A stretch of DNA of 64,000 nucleotides from Bemisia tabaci (lineage: Eukaryota > Arthropoda > Insecta > Hemiptera > Aleyrodidae), in assembly GCF_918797505.1 (NCBI RefSeq), contig NC_092797.1, positions 51,062,157 to 51,126,156 on the forward strand. The letters run 5' to 3'. Under the pieces are notes generated by a model, which worked only from the letters and a program-made list of their open reading frames with translations, was not told the DNA's origin and made no database searches. Positions 21,600 through 32,330 of the stretch are shown here, piece after piece. The position numbers and the translations under genes are program-made. Position 1 is the stretch's first letter; each line of letters begins with the position of its first letter.

Positions 21600-21990
21600 C
21601 GGAATACGTCCTATCGCCACAGTAGCGACGTGTCGCACGAAATAAATACAGCCAAGTAAAATGGGTAAATGGCGCGAAAATCACGATTGTCACCTTAAAA
21701 ATTCTGAAATCCACCCCGTAGCGCGCAATTTGCGTATAACTTTGAAATACTCGCATTTGGGGGTAGTTTCCAGTCACCGTATTTGGATTCAAGCTACGAT
21801 AAGTCGCGACAACTAGATAGCGACTCCCAGACGCGAGAAACTTGAAAAATACGCTATAATACCACACACCACACGAAGGTGTGAATTTCATACTTTTAAT
21901 GTGATTATCTTGATTTTTGTGCACGTGGCGTTCGACCCCATATCGTCTGTTCACACAACTGCATCTCTTGCGTGGAACAGACCCATCGCG
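21600..21990. mobile_element. Family Q foldback, copy 3
   Basis: ACAGCCAAGTAAAATGGG, ATTGTCACC and CCACCCCGTAGCGCGCAATTTGCG at the left are matched on the right by ACACGAAGGTGTGAATTTCA, AATGTGATTATC and GCATCTCTTGCGTGGAACAGACCCAT. The right terminus matches the one in the well-preserved copy at 57015-57644. Confidence 0.6.
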
Positions 21991-22065
21991 CAGCAAATCA
22001 CAGGTGATGCGTCAAAAAATTATCAGTACATATTTTAAGAACAGATTAACCTCCTCTCTCTTCTG

Positions 22066-22556
22066 CATGGTATACAAAGCGACATACGAATAAGACTTAG
22101 GGAGCATAAAGTGATCCTGTTGGTTGAAACGGATAGTTTTCATAAAATAAGGGGAAAAATGATGGACTAACTGTATGGTCTCTCAGGGGTTGCCGTTAGA
22201 CGTGCTAAGGAAAAACGCCGTATGAAACCTCATGTGTCGCCAAATTTCCTTCAATAAAAAGAGAATTTGCTGGAAAAATTGCGAATGTTTTTCTCTAAAT
22301 ATTTTCAGACAATTTTGTCCGCAATCCAATGTAAAATATCTGAAAATTTTAAGGAAAAAATGCTTGAATTCCATAAAAAATACAATTTTTAACCGGGAGA
22401 CTCGGCAACCCTGGAATGTTCATACGGCGTTCCTCCTTAGCACGGCGCCGGTATTACTTACCTCATTTGTCCATTGCAACCACCCGCTTCAACCAATAGA
22501 ATCGCACCATATTCCCTATGTCTTTTATGTCCTTCGTTTTGTCTGTCATTTCAAAG
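22066..22556. mobile_element. Family D MITE, copy 4, interrupted by family B
   Basis: The left half contains AGTGATCCTGTTGGTTGAAAC and ATGATGGACTAACTGTATGG. The right half contains TCCATTGCAACCACCCGCTTCAACCAATAG and ends TTTTGTCTGTCATTTCAAA. The B copy 22197-22448 lies between. Confidence 0.7.
22197..22448. mobile_element. Family B MITE, copy 4, nested in family D
   Basis: CGTGCTAAGGAAAAACGCCGTATG and CATACGGCGTTCCTCCTTAGCACGG are near-perfect inverted ends. The outermost bases are worn, so the duplication (CCGT against CGGT) is not exact. Confidence 0.75.
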
Positions 22557-23296
22557 ATACGTCCGCAGTTCGCTCGAAACTTCCGTGGTTCGGGACACAT
22601 TAAGCGAATTTTCGCGATCGAATGTCATTCATCAAACGAATTGATCAGTGCCGAGTGATGCCGATGATCGGTGTTGTCAGGAGCCAATCAGAGCTCAGAT
22701 TTTTTCCTTAATGAAATTAAGAAGAAATAAGAAACACGAAACACTAAAACACAGAAATTACGAAAACACCAGACTTGAATTGACAAAACACAACAACAGA
22801 AAGAGATGACAGAACAAAAATTTTGGTGAGAGATGAAGTTTCTGACATCGATTGCATCAATTCAAAAATCGAATTCAAGTCCCGAGGTGAATTCGAAATT
22901 TCAAATTGATGGATTTCACGGTCTCTGGTGAGACCAACGAAGAAGTCGAATATCATTGAAAAAAAATGCACAATCGTCGAATATCATTCAACGGTGAATG
23001 ATATTCGATCGCGAAAATTTGCTTCTCGTCAGGGGTCCGATGTCCAGCGCAGTGTGAAAAAAGGGGGAAGGGGACGTATCACGGTGACGTACGAGGCGTT
23101 AGGTAATCGAGAGGATCTTAATTAAAATGGGAACTGGGCCGGAAACCGGACGACGGACGTTGGACTGGCGACCACAGGTGCGCCGCGCTCATCCGTCAAA
23201 AACCACGCATCATCCACCTAAATCCCTTTCAAGTTACGCTGTTTTGCCTCGGCGAAGGCGTGTTGTGTGTTGTGTGCATCGGGAATCACATCACCG
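22557..23296. other. Upstream flank of the 23.3-kb exon candidate
   Basis: A hairpin TCGAATATCATTCA...TGAATGATATTCGA is at 22977-23008. 23035-23296 is CpG-rich with a GGTGACGTAC at 23080. No TATA box. This could hold a promoter and 5' leader for the following exon. Confidence 0.3.
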
Positions 23297-23456
23297 ATGA
23301 TGCCGGCAGTTATTTCATCGCCCCATCGGAACTCACCGTCCATCGCTCGCGTTACGTTCGCGCCGTGTTGCCAAACCGATAGGATTTCCGAGTTTTCGGA
23401 GGAGGAATTTCGCGAAGTTTTACGGCGGCGCTCGCTAGGTCAGGTCGGCGACGCAC
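23297..23456 (+). CDS. Candidate first coding exon, unknown product
   Basis: ATGATG in CACCGATGATG context opens 53 codons that run to a very good donor, GACGCAC|GTAAGTAA (donor from 23457), leaving phase 1. The protein starts MMPAVISSPHRNSPSIARV, has CC at about residues 24-25 and a charged helix-like FSEEEFREVLRRRSL near the end. GC is raised and no repeat family covers it. The upstream frame stays open for ten more codons, so the start is a choice. No domain is recognised. The following exon must begin with two bases completing the codon. Confidence 0.4.
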
Positions 23457-23643
23457 GTAAGTAATGGCTAATGTTGACGACGGATTACTCGAATGCGGGC
23501 ATGAAAGTTGGTTAGTGGCCAAACATAACCCTGCATAATCTATTAGGTCCTCCGTGTTAGAATACGCCTAATTTTCAATCGCCCTGCTCTGACGAGAAGT
23601 AGAACAACTCTATTTATGACCGTCTGCTCGGAAAGAAACTGTA

Positions 23644-24077
23644 GCCAGTGGTGGAATTTTAAATACCGCGAGTTTTATCAAGTTGGGTCGAAAAGATGGA
23701 TTTTGAGATTTCGACGAAGGTCTCTCCGTGTATGAGGGAAAATTAGTTGCGAGTAGTTTTTTCCGGCCAGTATAGGTCATAAAGTGAACTATAATTCGGA
23801 CATTTTTTACCCTGAACGTGGCGTATTAGAAATTTTAGGCATACATTTTCCATTGAAATAGCCAGTGGTGGAATTTTAAATACCGCGATTTTTATCAAGT
23901 TGAGTCGAAAAGTTGGATTTGAAATTTCGACGCAGGTCTCTCTGTGTATGAGGGAAAATTAGTTGCGAGTAGTTTTTTCCGGCCAGTACAGGTCATAAAG
24001 TGAACTATAATTCGGAAATTTTTTACCCTGAACGTGGCATATTGGAAAATTTAGGCATACATTTTCCCTTGAAATTA
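23644..24077. repeat. Family M direct tandem duplication, 2 x 217 bp
   Basis: Two units begin GCCAGTGGTGGAATTTTAAA at 23644 and 23861. They are about 95% identical and both end in AGGCATACATTTTCC-TTGAAAT. No coding frame crosses both. A recent unequal exchange is the simplest origin. Confidence 0.85.
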
Positions 24078-25126
24078 CGTTTCCTGGACCAAAATCTTCA
24101 AAACATCGTAACTTTTGTTTGGTTCGAAATTTTTGGGCATACCCTAGTAAAAAGTTCTTGTAGAACACTAATTTTTACTGCGGTATTAATAACGCATTGA
24201 GTTTTCTTGGATTGAGGTCCCTTTGAGGTCCCCGCAGGATATCTCTCCTCAGGCAAATAAATGCATCTCTATTCCACAGTTGCAAAATCGCCAAAAACTT
24301 TTTAATTTTTCACTAGAATTTGACAAAACGATTTCTGTCGAAAGTGTTGCCATTTTGTGTGTGTGATCAGAAATAAATTAACTGAAATATTCCTGTAGAA
24401 ATGCTTAAAACTTTTTTGAAGAAAAATACAAGTATGCGATGGGAAATTTTGAATTATCGATTTGCGGTTACGTGTTTTCGTAAGAGAGACGACGGAATAT
24501 AACCGTCGTCTACGGAAGAGGGATTTTAGTTTCAAAAGGAAAAATTCCATTAGAGCAATTGTTGTTGCGTTACTTTTGTCGGAAAATCGGATGTCCATTA
24601 ATTTCCTTTGAAAAAATCTTTACGGTGTCCTTAAGAATAAGTTACGAGCAGCTTATATCATTTTTGTACTAAAAGAGGGCGTTAAGATGCAATATAATCC
24701 GCCGACACAGAAACCTTGAACGTTGCAGATTAGAATTTGAAATAGCATGTTCTCGATAATACGTATATTTGAACTGCAAAGTTCAAACCACTTAGTTCCT
24801 GTTTGGCTCGACAGTTTCGGGCGTTTCTTCTTCCAAAAATGTCCTTAGAATACCGCCCCATGATAAAACAACCGATATTTGAGTTTCCGTCGATTGAGAT
24901 CTCCGATCGCGTGAGCGGTTACATTCGAAGAGTGGCAATTCAAAACCTGATAAGTGCCATAAAGTAAGCTACGATTGCTCTCATATATCTCTCTCACTTA
25001 ACTGGAATCAAAAGGCCTAAGATTAAAATTATTATTTTCATGAAAAGAGGACCTAACAATTAGGAAAAAACTCGCAATGAAAAGTTCATAAAGCTCAGTG
25101 ATTGTGGTCTTTTTTTACAGTGACAA
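24078..25126. other. No gene seen
   Basis: AT-rich. A local inverted repeat lies at 24487-24516 (GACGACGGAATATAACCGTCGTC). A 98-codon minus frame at 24302-24598 has no supporting signals. Confidence 0.3.
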
Positions 25127-25134
25127 TAAACATT

Positions 25135-25448
25135 TAGAGTCCCTTTATACTGAGAGTCAAGACAATTCGGCTCATGGATGTCACAAACGGGAATAAAGAT
25201 TACAGAAATTGAACGTTTTTCGTAATCTTTGATCGGCCCATTCTCAAATGCCTCTCTCCGTTCCTCCTCTCATTCCGTTTGTTCCTTGCCGAACCCGTAA
25301 TTCCCTATGGTCCATTCCAGATTATAATCTTTGCAATTGGTGAAAATGTAATCTTTATTCCCGTTTGTGACACTGTGGAGGCCTAAAATACGGGAACCAA
25401 TCAGAAATGGATTCAAATTGCCTTGACTCTCAGTATAAAGGGACTCTA
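25135..25448 (+). mobile_element. Family C MITE, copy 3 (hAT-like)
   Basis: TAGAGTCCCTTTATACTGAG to CTCAGTATAAAGGGACTCTA. Flanks are TAAACATT (25127-25134) and TAAACATC (25449-25456), seven of eight bases identical. The interior matches copy 1 in the same orientation. Confidence 0.86.
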
Positions 25449-25456
25449 TAAACATC

Positions 25457-26410
25457 ATGCGCAATCTTAGCAACACCTGATAGCGAACAACAAGTTTGGA
25501 ATTTTAACTCTTCATTCCTCGTTGCCTAATTTATTGTCATGCGTTACTTTAACATGTAAAGAGGTTAGCAATTCTTTGTAACTTTCTGAGAAATTGCGAC
25601 TGTCAAGAAAGAATATTCTCAGAACATTCTGAGGCAGAATGTGTATAAGTTTTTAATGACGAATGAAAATAACTAACACATCTTTCATTCTACCTTTTTT
25701 TTAAAGTAATTTCAATCATATTTTTTAGGAATATTTATCACAGTTTTTATTCATTTCAATGAAAGTTAATCAGTAATTTTAACAATAACTTTTTAGAAAT
25801 TTTATCAGAGTTTTTTGCAGTAATTTTAATAATAGCTCTTACTAATAAGTTTAATCTACGTTCTTTTAACATTTCAATCATAATTTCTGAGTAATTTTGT
25901 TCATAGTTTTACCTTTTGAATCATAGTTTTTTGGTGGGATACGACAACGTGGCACTAAAGTACAACTCTGAAATGATTTTATTGACTCCGACTGGGAAGT
26001 AATTGTCCGAGCACCACCTTTCTGGCCACTCTCAGCTCTTTAATTGATTTTCTTCTCGGTTAATTTGCCCAGATAATAAATGGCCGAATATTCACTGTCC
26101 CCAGCTGATTTTATCGCAAAGATTGCGTCACTTTCGCAATTTTGCCCAACCGTGCCGATCGCGGAGATAAGACGCGCGCCATTTAGGAACGGCACCGAGT
26201 GAATTTGATGCGAGCCGACATCGTAAAACATCTCTTTTAAGGCAGCCAGACACAGCTTGGGTCCGAGGAATTTAAATGAACCTCAGAAGTGAGATTCGAC
26301 TTTTCAGTCATTTTATGATGCTTGCAAGAGGAAGCCAAAATAGGGATTGTCTAGTAAAACCAAGAGTTTGGGGAGAAAGGGATCTGTCGGTAAGTTGGCA
26401 CGATTCTCTA
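25457..26410. other. No gene called
   Basis: AT-rich to 26040, then a more balanced patch (26040-26235) open in both directions: a 63-codon minus frame and a 40-codon plus frame starting at ATGGCCGAATATTC. Neither has splice support, and neither is recognised. Confidence 0.3.
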
Positions 26411-26760
26411 AAAATCATCGTTGGTTTACTTTTCTACGGCAGCGTTTAAGTCTCCATGCTTTCTAGTATGTTGCCCGACTCATTAAGGTTCTTGGGGGGG
26501 GGGGGGGATATGAGGAGATAGGGGGATGATTTTCACCATTGACATTATGCTCAACTGGACTGGAACAATATGAAGTTGTCATGTCATGAAATGGTTTATT
26601 TTTCTACGCGTTATGACTCCAAGCTTTCTTGTGTTGTATCCTGACTCATTAAAGATGGTTAAGAAGGATTTTTTATTTCCACCATGGTTGACAAATGACT
26701 GGATTCAGTCAACCCCCCCCCCCTCCCTCCCCCCAATTCTTTGGATCGATATCTAGTGTT
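26411..26760. repeat. Diverged direct repeat with G and C homopolymer runs
   Basis: TTTTCTACG-GCGTT-AAGTCTCCATGCTTTCTAGTATGTTGCCCGACTCATTAA at 26429 recurs with changes at 26601. After each copy comes a homopolymer-rich stretch (G at 26495-26509, C at 26706-26727). Related to the O units at 18.1 kb. Confidence 0.55.
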
Positions 26761-27164
26761 AGCTGTATTTTTGGACTTACAAACTTGGAAATACAATCTA
26801 ATCGTTGGCGGATGCCCGTTTAAACCAAGACCATTATTGCTCACTCATTTTTACGGCCAATTTTTTTTCGCAATTTGCTTCTCAAATCACTGGTTTCTCA
26901 CGTTTATCTGTGCATCACTTTCTAAATGTTCATTAATGCATGTTTTGGCGAATGAATGAGCCAACTGTTGTTTCAAAATTTTTGTGTTGTAGAATCTAAA
27001 AATATTGATTACTAGGGGTTCGTTTTGCCAGAACTCCATCAGATTCATATGATTTCTGAGTGGAAAATTTTTTCATGACATTTATTCGCTAGAATTGTGC
27101 TCATTGTCAAATAACGAGGAAAAAGTGTAGCTCTGTAGGTGCCGAAATATGATGTATGACTCAC

Positions 27165-27211
27165 GCTTGTTGTGAATTTCCTGATATGAGGAGCTTCCTC
27201 CCATTACGTAC
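27165..27211 (-). CDS. Weak internal exon candidate, 47 bases
   Basis: On the minus strand a strong acceptor (GTCTCCTTTGATTTCCAG) is followed by 47 bases and a consensus donor (AAGC|GTGAGTCA). One frame reads VRNGRKLLISGNSQQ. A second frame continues through the donor to a TAA that overlaps AATAAA, which would make it a terminal exon. No repeat covers it, and there is no partner exon. Confidence 0.22.
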
Positions 27212-27626
27212 CTGGAAATCAAAGGAGACACAGAGTTAGCATATTCATCATATTTCATGCTTAATAAATAGTTACAAGGAATGTCATTGTGATTCAATGA
27301 AAAATCTGCAGATCCCAATTATTTTTATGACTGAGTACAGTCACTCGAAAACAATGCATCTATAAATTCGATCCAATTCGTGGTTTGCCACACCCAAAAT
27401 TGTCTCGCTCTACCTTGCTAAGGTAGAATCACTCAACCGCGATAGAACTTAGACACTTCGCCTACGGTTATTATCTAAAAGTGGTACCGAGTCTAACCTC
27501 TGGGCGACTGGCAAATAAACACCGTCGATAAAATGTTTTGCGTTTTTCTGAAGATCGCATTAGAGTTATTTTCATTTGGACACATTTTGCATTTGGAACT
27601 ACAATTTCTGGCATATTTTAGAAACT

Positions 27627-27891
27627 ACATATCGTCACCTTCCAGGCAAAGTATCACAAGCGCCATGCGACGTTTACAAATTTCCGCCGCCATTTTATTT
27701 TTTTACAGAGAAATTGTTCCACGAAGCTCTCCGAAAATTTCACTGAATTTTCTTTGTGCTGCCGATAAAATTTAGTGAAATTTCCAAACGGATTCAACCA
27801 GCAATTTCTCAGTAAAGAAATAAAATGGCGGCGGAAATTTTTAAACGTCGCATGGCGCTTGTGATACTTTGCCTGGAAGGTGACGATATGT
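27627..27891. mobile_element. 265-bp foldback related to family H
   Basis: ACATATCGTCACCTTCCAGG and its inverse CCTGGAAGGTGACGATATGT bound arms of about 88 bases (both with CGCCATGCGACGTTTA and AATTTCCGCCGCCATTTTAT). The inner ATAAAATGGCGGCGGAAATTTTTAA resembles the H interior ATAAAATGGGAGCGGAGATTTTTAA. Confidence 0.8.
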
Positions 27892-28277
27892 GCCATTAGG
27901 TTTCCTGTGCATACAGTTGCTTTACAATTTTAGTTCCTTATTGCAAAATGTATCGCATTTACAATGAACCAAAAATCGAGTGTCACACCGAATTCTGAGA
28001 CGTTGTGGACGCGGCGCACAGAGGATCGAGTCAAGGCGAGAAGTCGGACAAACTTTGGAAACTTCAAAAACTTATAACTCCGTTATTACAAGATGTACAA
28101 GATGTCAAGGTCCTAAAAACGGTCCTCAATGGCTTTTTGTAAAAGCACGTCAAGGAGTATACCCCTCAAAATGTAACATTTGACAAAGTAAACGTCAATA
28201 TTTGCACTTTTACTCAAACAATTCATGTCCGACCTCTCTCATTGACTCGTTCCACCGTGCGGCGTTGTCTGAGCACG

Positions 28278-28689
28278 CACTGAAAAAAAATTCTCGGCGT
28301 TTTTACCGCGGTCCGTTGGTACCTTTACCATCTCACTTTTTTTACCAATTATTGGTAATTTTACCAAGACAGACTGGTAAGCTTACTTAAAAACCGGTAT
28401 TTTTACTGTTTTTTCAGGTAATAATACCACTTTTATTGGTAATCAATTCCCGGTAACTTTGCCATTTTATCTCGGTAATTCTACCACAGTCGATAAAAAA
28501 TATTGGCATTTTTACCGGGGTCCAGTAAAATTACCGAGAAAGTCAATAATTTTACCGAGATTTCTCGGTAAAATTACCAATTCCATAAATGGTAATTTTA
28601 CCAAGAAAAAACTGGGATCAAATAGAACCCTGAATTCTTGGTAATTTTACCCTTTTCTTAGTAAATACACCGAGATTTTTTTTTCAGTG
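28278..28689. mobile_element. Family I element, CACTGAAAAA ends, GGTAATTTTACC motifs
   Basis: CACTGAAAAAAAATTCTCGG to TTTTTTTTCAGTG, 412 bp, with CG on both sides as a 2-bp duplication. The interior is built mostly from variants of TTGGTAATTTTACCAAG, itself a palindrome, on both strands at irregular spacing. Non-coding. Confidence 0.85.
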
Positions 28690-28971
28690 CGTGAAGTTCA
28701 TTTCTCGCAGATTCCTCCGATTTCTCCGCGAGGAGCACGCGCAGAACTCGCGAATTTAATTGGCGAATCGATGACACCGCGTAAAATCCTCGGCGCAGAA
28801 ATCGTGGACTCGGTCCCTGGGCGCGAATTATTTCGTCAAAAATTCGCGCGCTCAGGGCTGCGGTTCTTGTGGGCGTACAAGTTAGCGTCCAAAGTGTCTT
28901 AATATCATTTTTAATTGCCGCCGACGCCACCAACGCGCTGGATCTTTCGAAGCGAGCGCCGCAGCGGCGTT

Positions 28972-29224
28972 CTGCCGTGTTGCGGAAAAACGCCGTCTGA
29001 GCATCCGAACGTTGCCAAATTTCCTCTCAGGAATTATTTATTTTCGTAGGAGATTTTGGATATTTGTACTGGGATTTTTCAGATTCTTTGCAATAAATTA
29101 CGAACAAAATACTCTGGAAAATCTGGAGGAAAATATTGACGAATTTTCCCAAAATTTCGCGATTTATAAGAGGAAATTTGGCTACGTCTGATGGCTCATA
29201 CGACGTTCCTCTTCAGCGCTGCAG
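28972..29224. mobile_element. Family B MITE, copy 5
   Basis: CTGCCGTGTTGCGGAAAAACGCCGT to ACGACGTTCCTCTTCAGCGCTGCAG. The inner blocks GTTGCCAAATTTCC and GGAAATTTGGCTACGTC are inverted. Flanks do not match, so the duplication is lost. A GC-rich stretch precedes it (28690-28971). Confidence 0.75.
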
Positions 29225-29477
29225 CAAAGCGCAGCGTGACGGCTCGCGGCGGGCGACTTGGTACGTCCAACGTCCAGTTGCCGCAATTTGCCGCCTAGCT
29301 GCGGGAACGGAATGGGTTGCGGCTTGAGCACCCTCTATCAAGAGAGTATTGCTATGACTGAACTGCTCTTTGACTCGTTATCTTTAGGGTTGTATTCATA
29401 ATTGCTCCGTAAAGAACTTTTTTCCTTAGGAGGTCCCACATAGTAAACATTATGATTAAGAAGATCCTGAATACATA

Positions 29478-29701
29478 TACAGGGTTATTCAAAAGTTACG
29501 CACTACTGGCCATGAGAGGGGTGGCCATTTGAAATTTTTGAGTTGCCCTTCGACCCCCTCCCCCCCGAGGGGGTCAAAAACTGGAAAGTATCCAAAAAAG
29601 TTTCCCTTCGATATGAGGAAAAACGTTTGAAACCGCAAATCGATTTCATAATTAAATTTAAAATTATGACCAGTGGTGCGTGACTTTTGAATAACCCTGT
29701 A
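29478..29701. mobile_element. Family X MITE with TA duplication
   Basis: TACAGGGTTATTCAAAAGTTACGCAC and GTGCGTGACTTTTGAATAACCCTGTA are inverted ends, with TA on each side. The TA duplication suggests a Tc1/mariner-type element. An inner hairpin CCCCCTC-GAGGGGG lies near 29555-29575. 224 bp, non-coding. Confidence 0.8.
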
Positions 29702-29703
29702 TA

Positions 29704-30604
29704 CCTGGAAAGGACAATTTTTGCAAACCTCGAGTAAACTTCAGTCGGGAAACTTTGTAAATGCATCCCTCAGAGAGATTACAATGATCTGACGCTACAA
29801 AAAGTACAAAATCCAGAAAAAAATATATTGTCAATTTTGTGAAATTAAAGATACATTCGCACCTATCTTAAAATTTGTTAAAATCATACATTTTTCTTTT
29901 GTATTTTGTACTCTTTGCGATGGTAAATCATTGAAATACCTCTTACAGATCCATATTAAGAGTTTACCCGTTGAATATCACTCAAGGGTCACGAAAGTTG
30001 TCCTTCTAATGATACTATATTAGGAATCTCCTTAAACTCCCCTAATCACAATGTTAGCCATATGAGGCCTGTTGAGGAAAGGAGCTGGTTAAGGAACGAC
30101 TTTCAATACGACGCTTAGACTTATTGTGGGGCCATTGAGGACTGATGTAAAAGAAACTCGATCTGAGAGGTACACATGTGGGACCTTGCCAATCATTTCA
30201 GATCAGCAATTTTTTTTTTCTTTCTTTCTTTCTAAGAAATTCGGTTCCTTGCGTACTAAGAAAACCACTTCGATCCATTTGGAACGCTAAAGTATTCTAT
30301 CCAAACACCCGATGCTTGCAGTCATGGGAATTGATCTGCTGCCCAGGTAATCAAAGATTTTGTGAGCCACACAGAGTTTATAAAACTCTGCTTACAAACA
30401 GAGATCGTGTCCCTTACCTAAAGCTTCGGTTACCTGAACCAAAGCTCGTTCCGTTAGTTGGACATCGTTTTGCAATTAGGAAGTAAAATTTCTGGCTCAT
30501 CAGTAAAAGTACTTTTGTACGTAAGGAAATAAATGGCACACGCGTTGCTTCTAAACTGAGCCAGAAATCGTAGTTCCGAAACTTAGTCCAATAGAAGATC
30601 TCTT
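29704..30604. other. No gene seen
   Basis: AT-rich with a short (TTTC)n run near 30215. The 102-codon frame at 30178-30486 has no splice support. Confidence 0.3.
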
Positions 30605-30614
30605 ACTTTAACTA

Positions 30615-30925
30615 TAGAGTCCCTTTATACTGAGAGTCAAGACAACACCCTTCATGGAGTCACAAACGGGAATAAAGATTACAGAAATTGAACGTTTTTC
30701 GTAATCTTTGATCGGCCCATTCTCGAATTCCTTTTTTCGTTCCTTCCCTCATTCCGTTTGTTCCTTGCCGAACCCGTAATTCCCCGGTCCATTCCAGATT
30801 ATAATCTTTGCAATCGGTGAAACTGTAATCTTTATTCCCGTTTGTGACACTATGAAGGCCTAAAATACGGGAACCAATCAGAAATGGATTCAAATTGTCT
30901 TGACTCTCAGTATGAAGGGACTCTA
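30615..30925 (+). mobile_element. Family C MITE, copy 4 (hAT-like)
   Basis: TAGAGTCCCTTTATACTGAG to CTCAGTATGAAGGGACTCTA. ACTTTAAC occurs at 30605-30612 and 30926-30933. Two additional bases (TA) separate the left copy from the terminus, so the end may have slipped. Confidence 0.85.
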
Positions 30926-30933
30926 ACTTTAAC

Positions 30934-31552
30934 CAAAAACTACGATTACTTAGATCGGAAATTTGGTGTTCCACATGATCCAAGTTTAGTCCTCGCAACA
31001 TTCAACCGATTTTTTTTTTCTCTTGCGCCGAAATAAAATTCGCCCGATCCAACGTTGCCATTCTGTGAAAAAACAATGCGGTTCCCGCCCGTAGCGGCGC
31101 GGTGTGGCGGCAACACTGACGACGGCTGTGTGGTAAACGAGCCGTATTTTCTCTGGGAGCCGCCGCGGCGCGGCGGCCGGTGCGGCGTCGCGACGCGGTG
31201 GCGGTTGCGCAACGCAGACAAAAATGTTACCGTTACGCTGTTTTAAGTAACCGCGGCTGAGTCTGTGCTGCAACTGCTGAGTCACAAAAAATCCTCGATG
31301 CCGAGCCCGGTGGCTGCTGACAACCGGTTTCTGACTCCCGATCCAGACAGCTGATCGCTGATCGCTGAACGTCGCCCCGTCGCGTCGCGTCGCGTCGCGT
31401 CGCGTCGTCTGACGCCCGAGCTTCCAGTCAGCTTCCCGGGACGTCCGACGCGACGTCCCATGTCCGCGTTACTGTCAAGGTCGTCGCTCGTGCTCAAGCT
31501 CCCCTCTCCCATCCCCCCTTCTCTGCGGGATGTTAAATTGGGCGCATTAGTT
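30934..31552. promoter_or_regulatory. CpG-rich region with a CncC/Maf-type site
   Basis: 31060-31240 is very CpG-rich (GAGCCGCCGCGGCGCGGCGG). TGCTGAGTCA at 31275-31284 is the inverse of TGACTCAGCA, an antioxidant-response/CncC-Maf half-palindrome. A (GTCGC)n run of about 6 units lies at 31378-31408. Island-like, but no exon was found beside it. Confidence 0.28.
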
Positions 31553-31990
31553 CGAACGGAACCTCTGCCAAATGGCATTTTGAATAAAAATTAAAAACGC
31601 AAAAAGAAAACAATTTCATCGGTTTTTTCCATTCTGCCGTATGGGATTTGACAAGGTTTACGGGAAATAGTGGACTCGACGCCCTCTGACCCCTGGCGCG
31701 GAAAAATAAGTTAGACGTGTTATTTATGCAAACGGAGTCTCTGGCAAACGTAATTTTGAATGAAAAATTTGCGCAAAATGTAGGACAACAATTTAATTGT
31801 TTTTTCCATCTAACTATCTGCGATTCGATTAATTTTACGGAAAATAATGAAATCAGTGCCCCCTGACCCGCAGCGTGGAAAGATAAATCAAGCGAATTTA
31901 TGCAAATGGACTCTCTGATAAACGTCATATTGAAAAATGTCCGTGAAATTTAGAACAAAAATTCCATTGGTTTTTTCCATTTTTCTTAGT
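31553..31990. repeat. Family BB tandem repeat, ~177-bp period, 2.5 units
   Basis: Units start near 31553, 31732 and 31907 with variants of ACGGACTCTCTG-AAACGT-ATTTTGAA. They share GGTTTTTTCCATTNT and CCCTCTGACCCCTGGCGCGGAAAAATAA. Diverged by roughly 25%. The 131-codon minus frame here reads through the units. Confidence 0.75.
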
Positions 31991-32330
31991 GTTTATTATA
32001 TTCATGCAGGAAAACCAACTAACTTGTCAACGTGCCTTTGTGGCGCCTCGAAATGTTTTTAATTTTTCATAAATTAATTATAATGTGTTTGAAATACCTT
32101 GCAATCCCTGAAAAACTGCCATTTTTATATCATCTTTCATTTTGACTTTTGTTTGTAAATCTATAGAGCCACCCGCCGGCCGACAGAGCTGAACAACAAG
32201 TATAACACTTTTTCGCACATTCAATTTTTGTCGGAAAAATTACAGCTGGACACTTAACTTATGTGAAAGACATTTTTCCAGGGGGGTCAAGGTCTTTGTA
32301 AAGATTCTCATCCTTTGTAGTGGCCCATTA

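Noticed and set aside
21511..21996. 161-codon minus frame
   Set aside because: Mostly inside family Q copy 3.
31378..31408. (GTCGC)n run as telomeric repeat
   Set aside because: Insect telomeric repeat is TTAGG. This is a short GC microsatellite inside a CpG-rich block.
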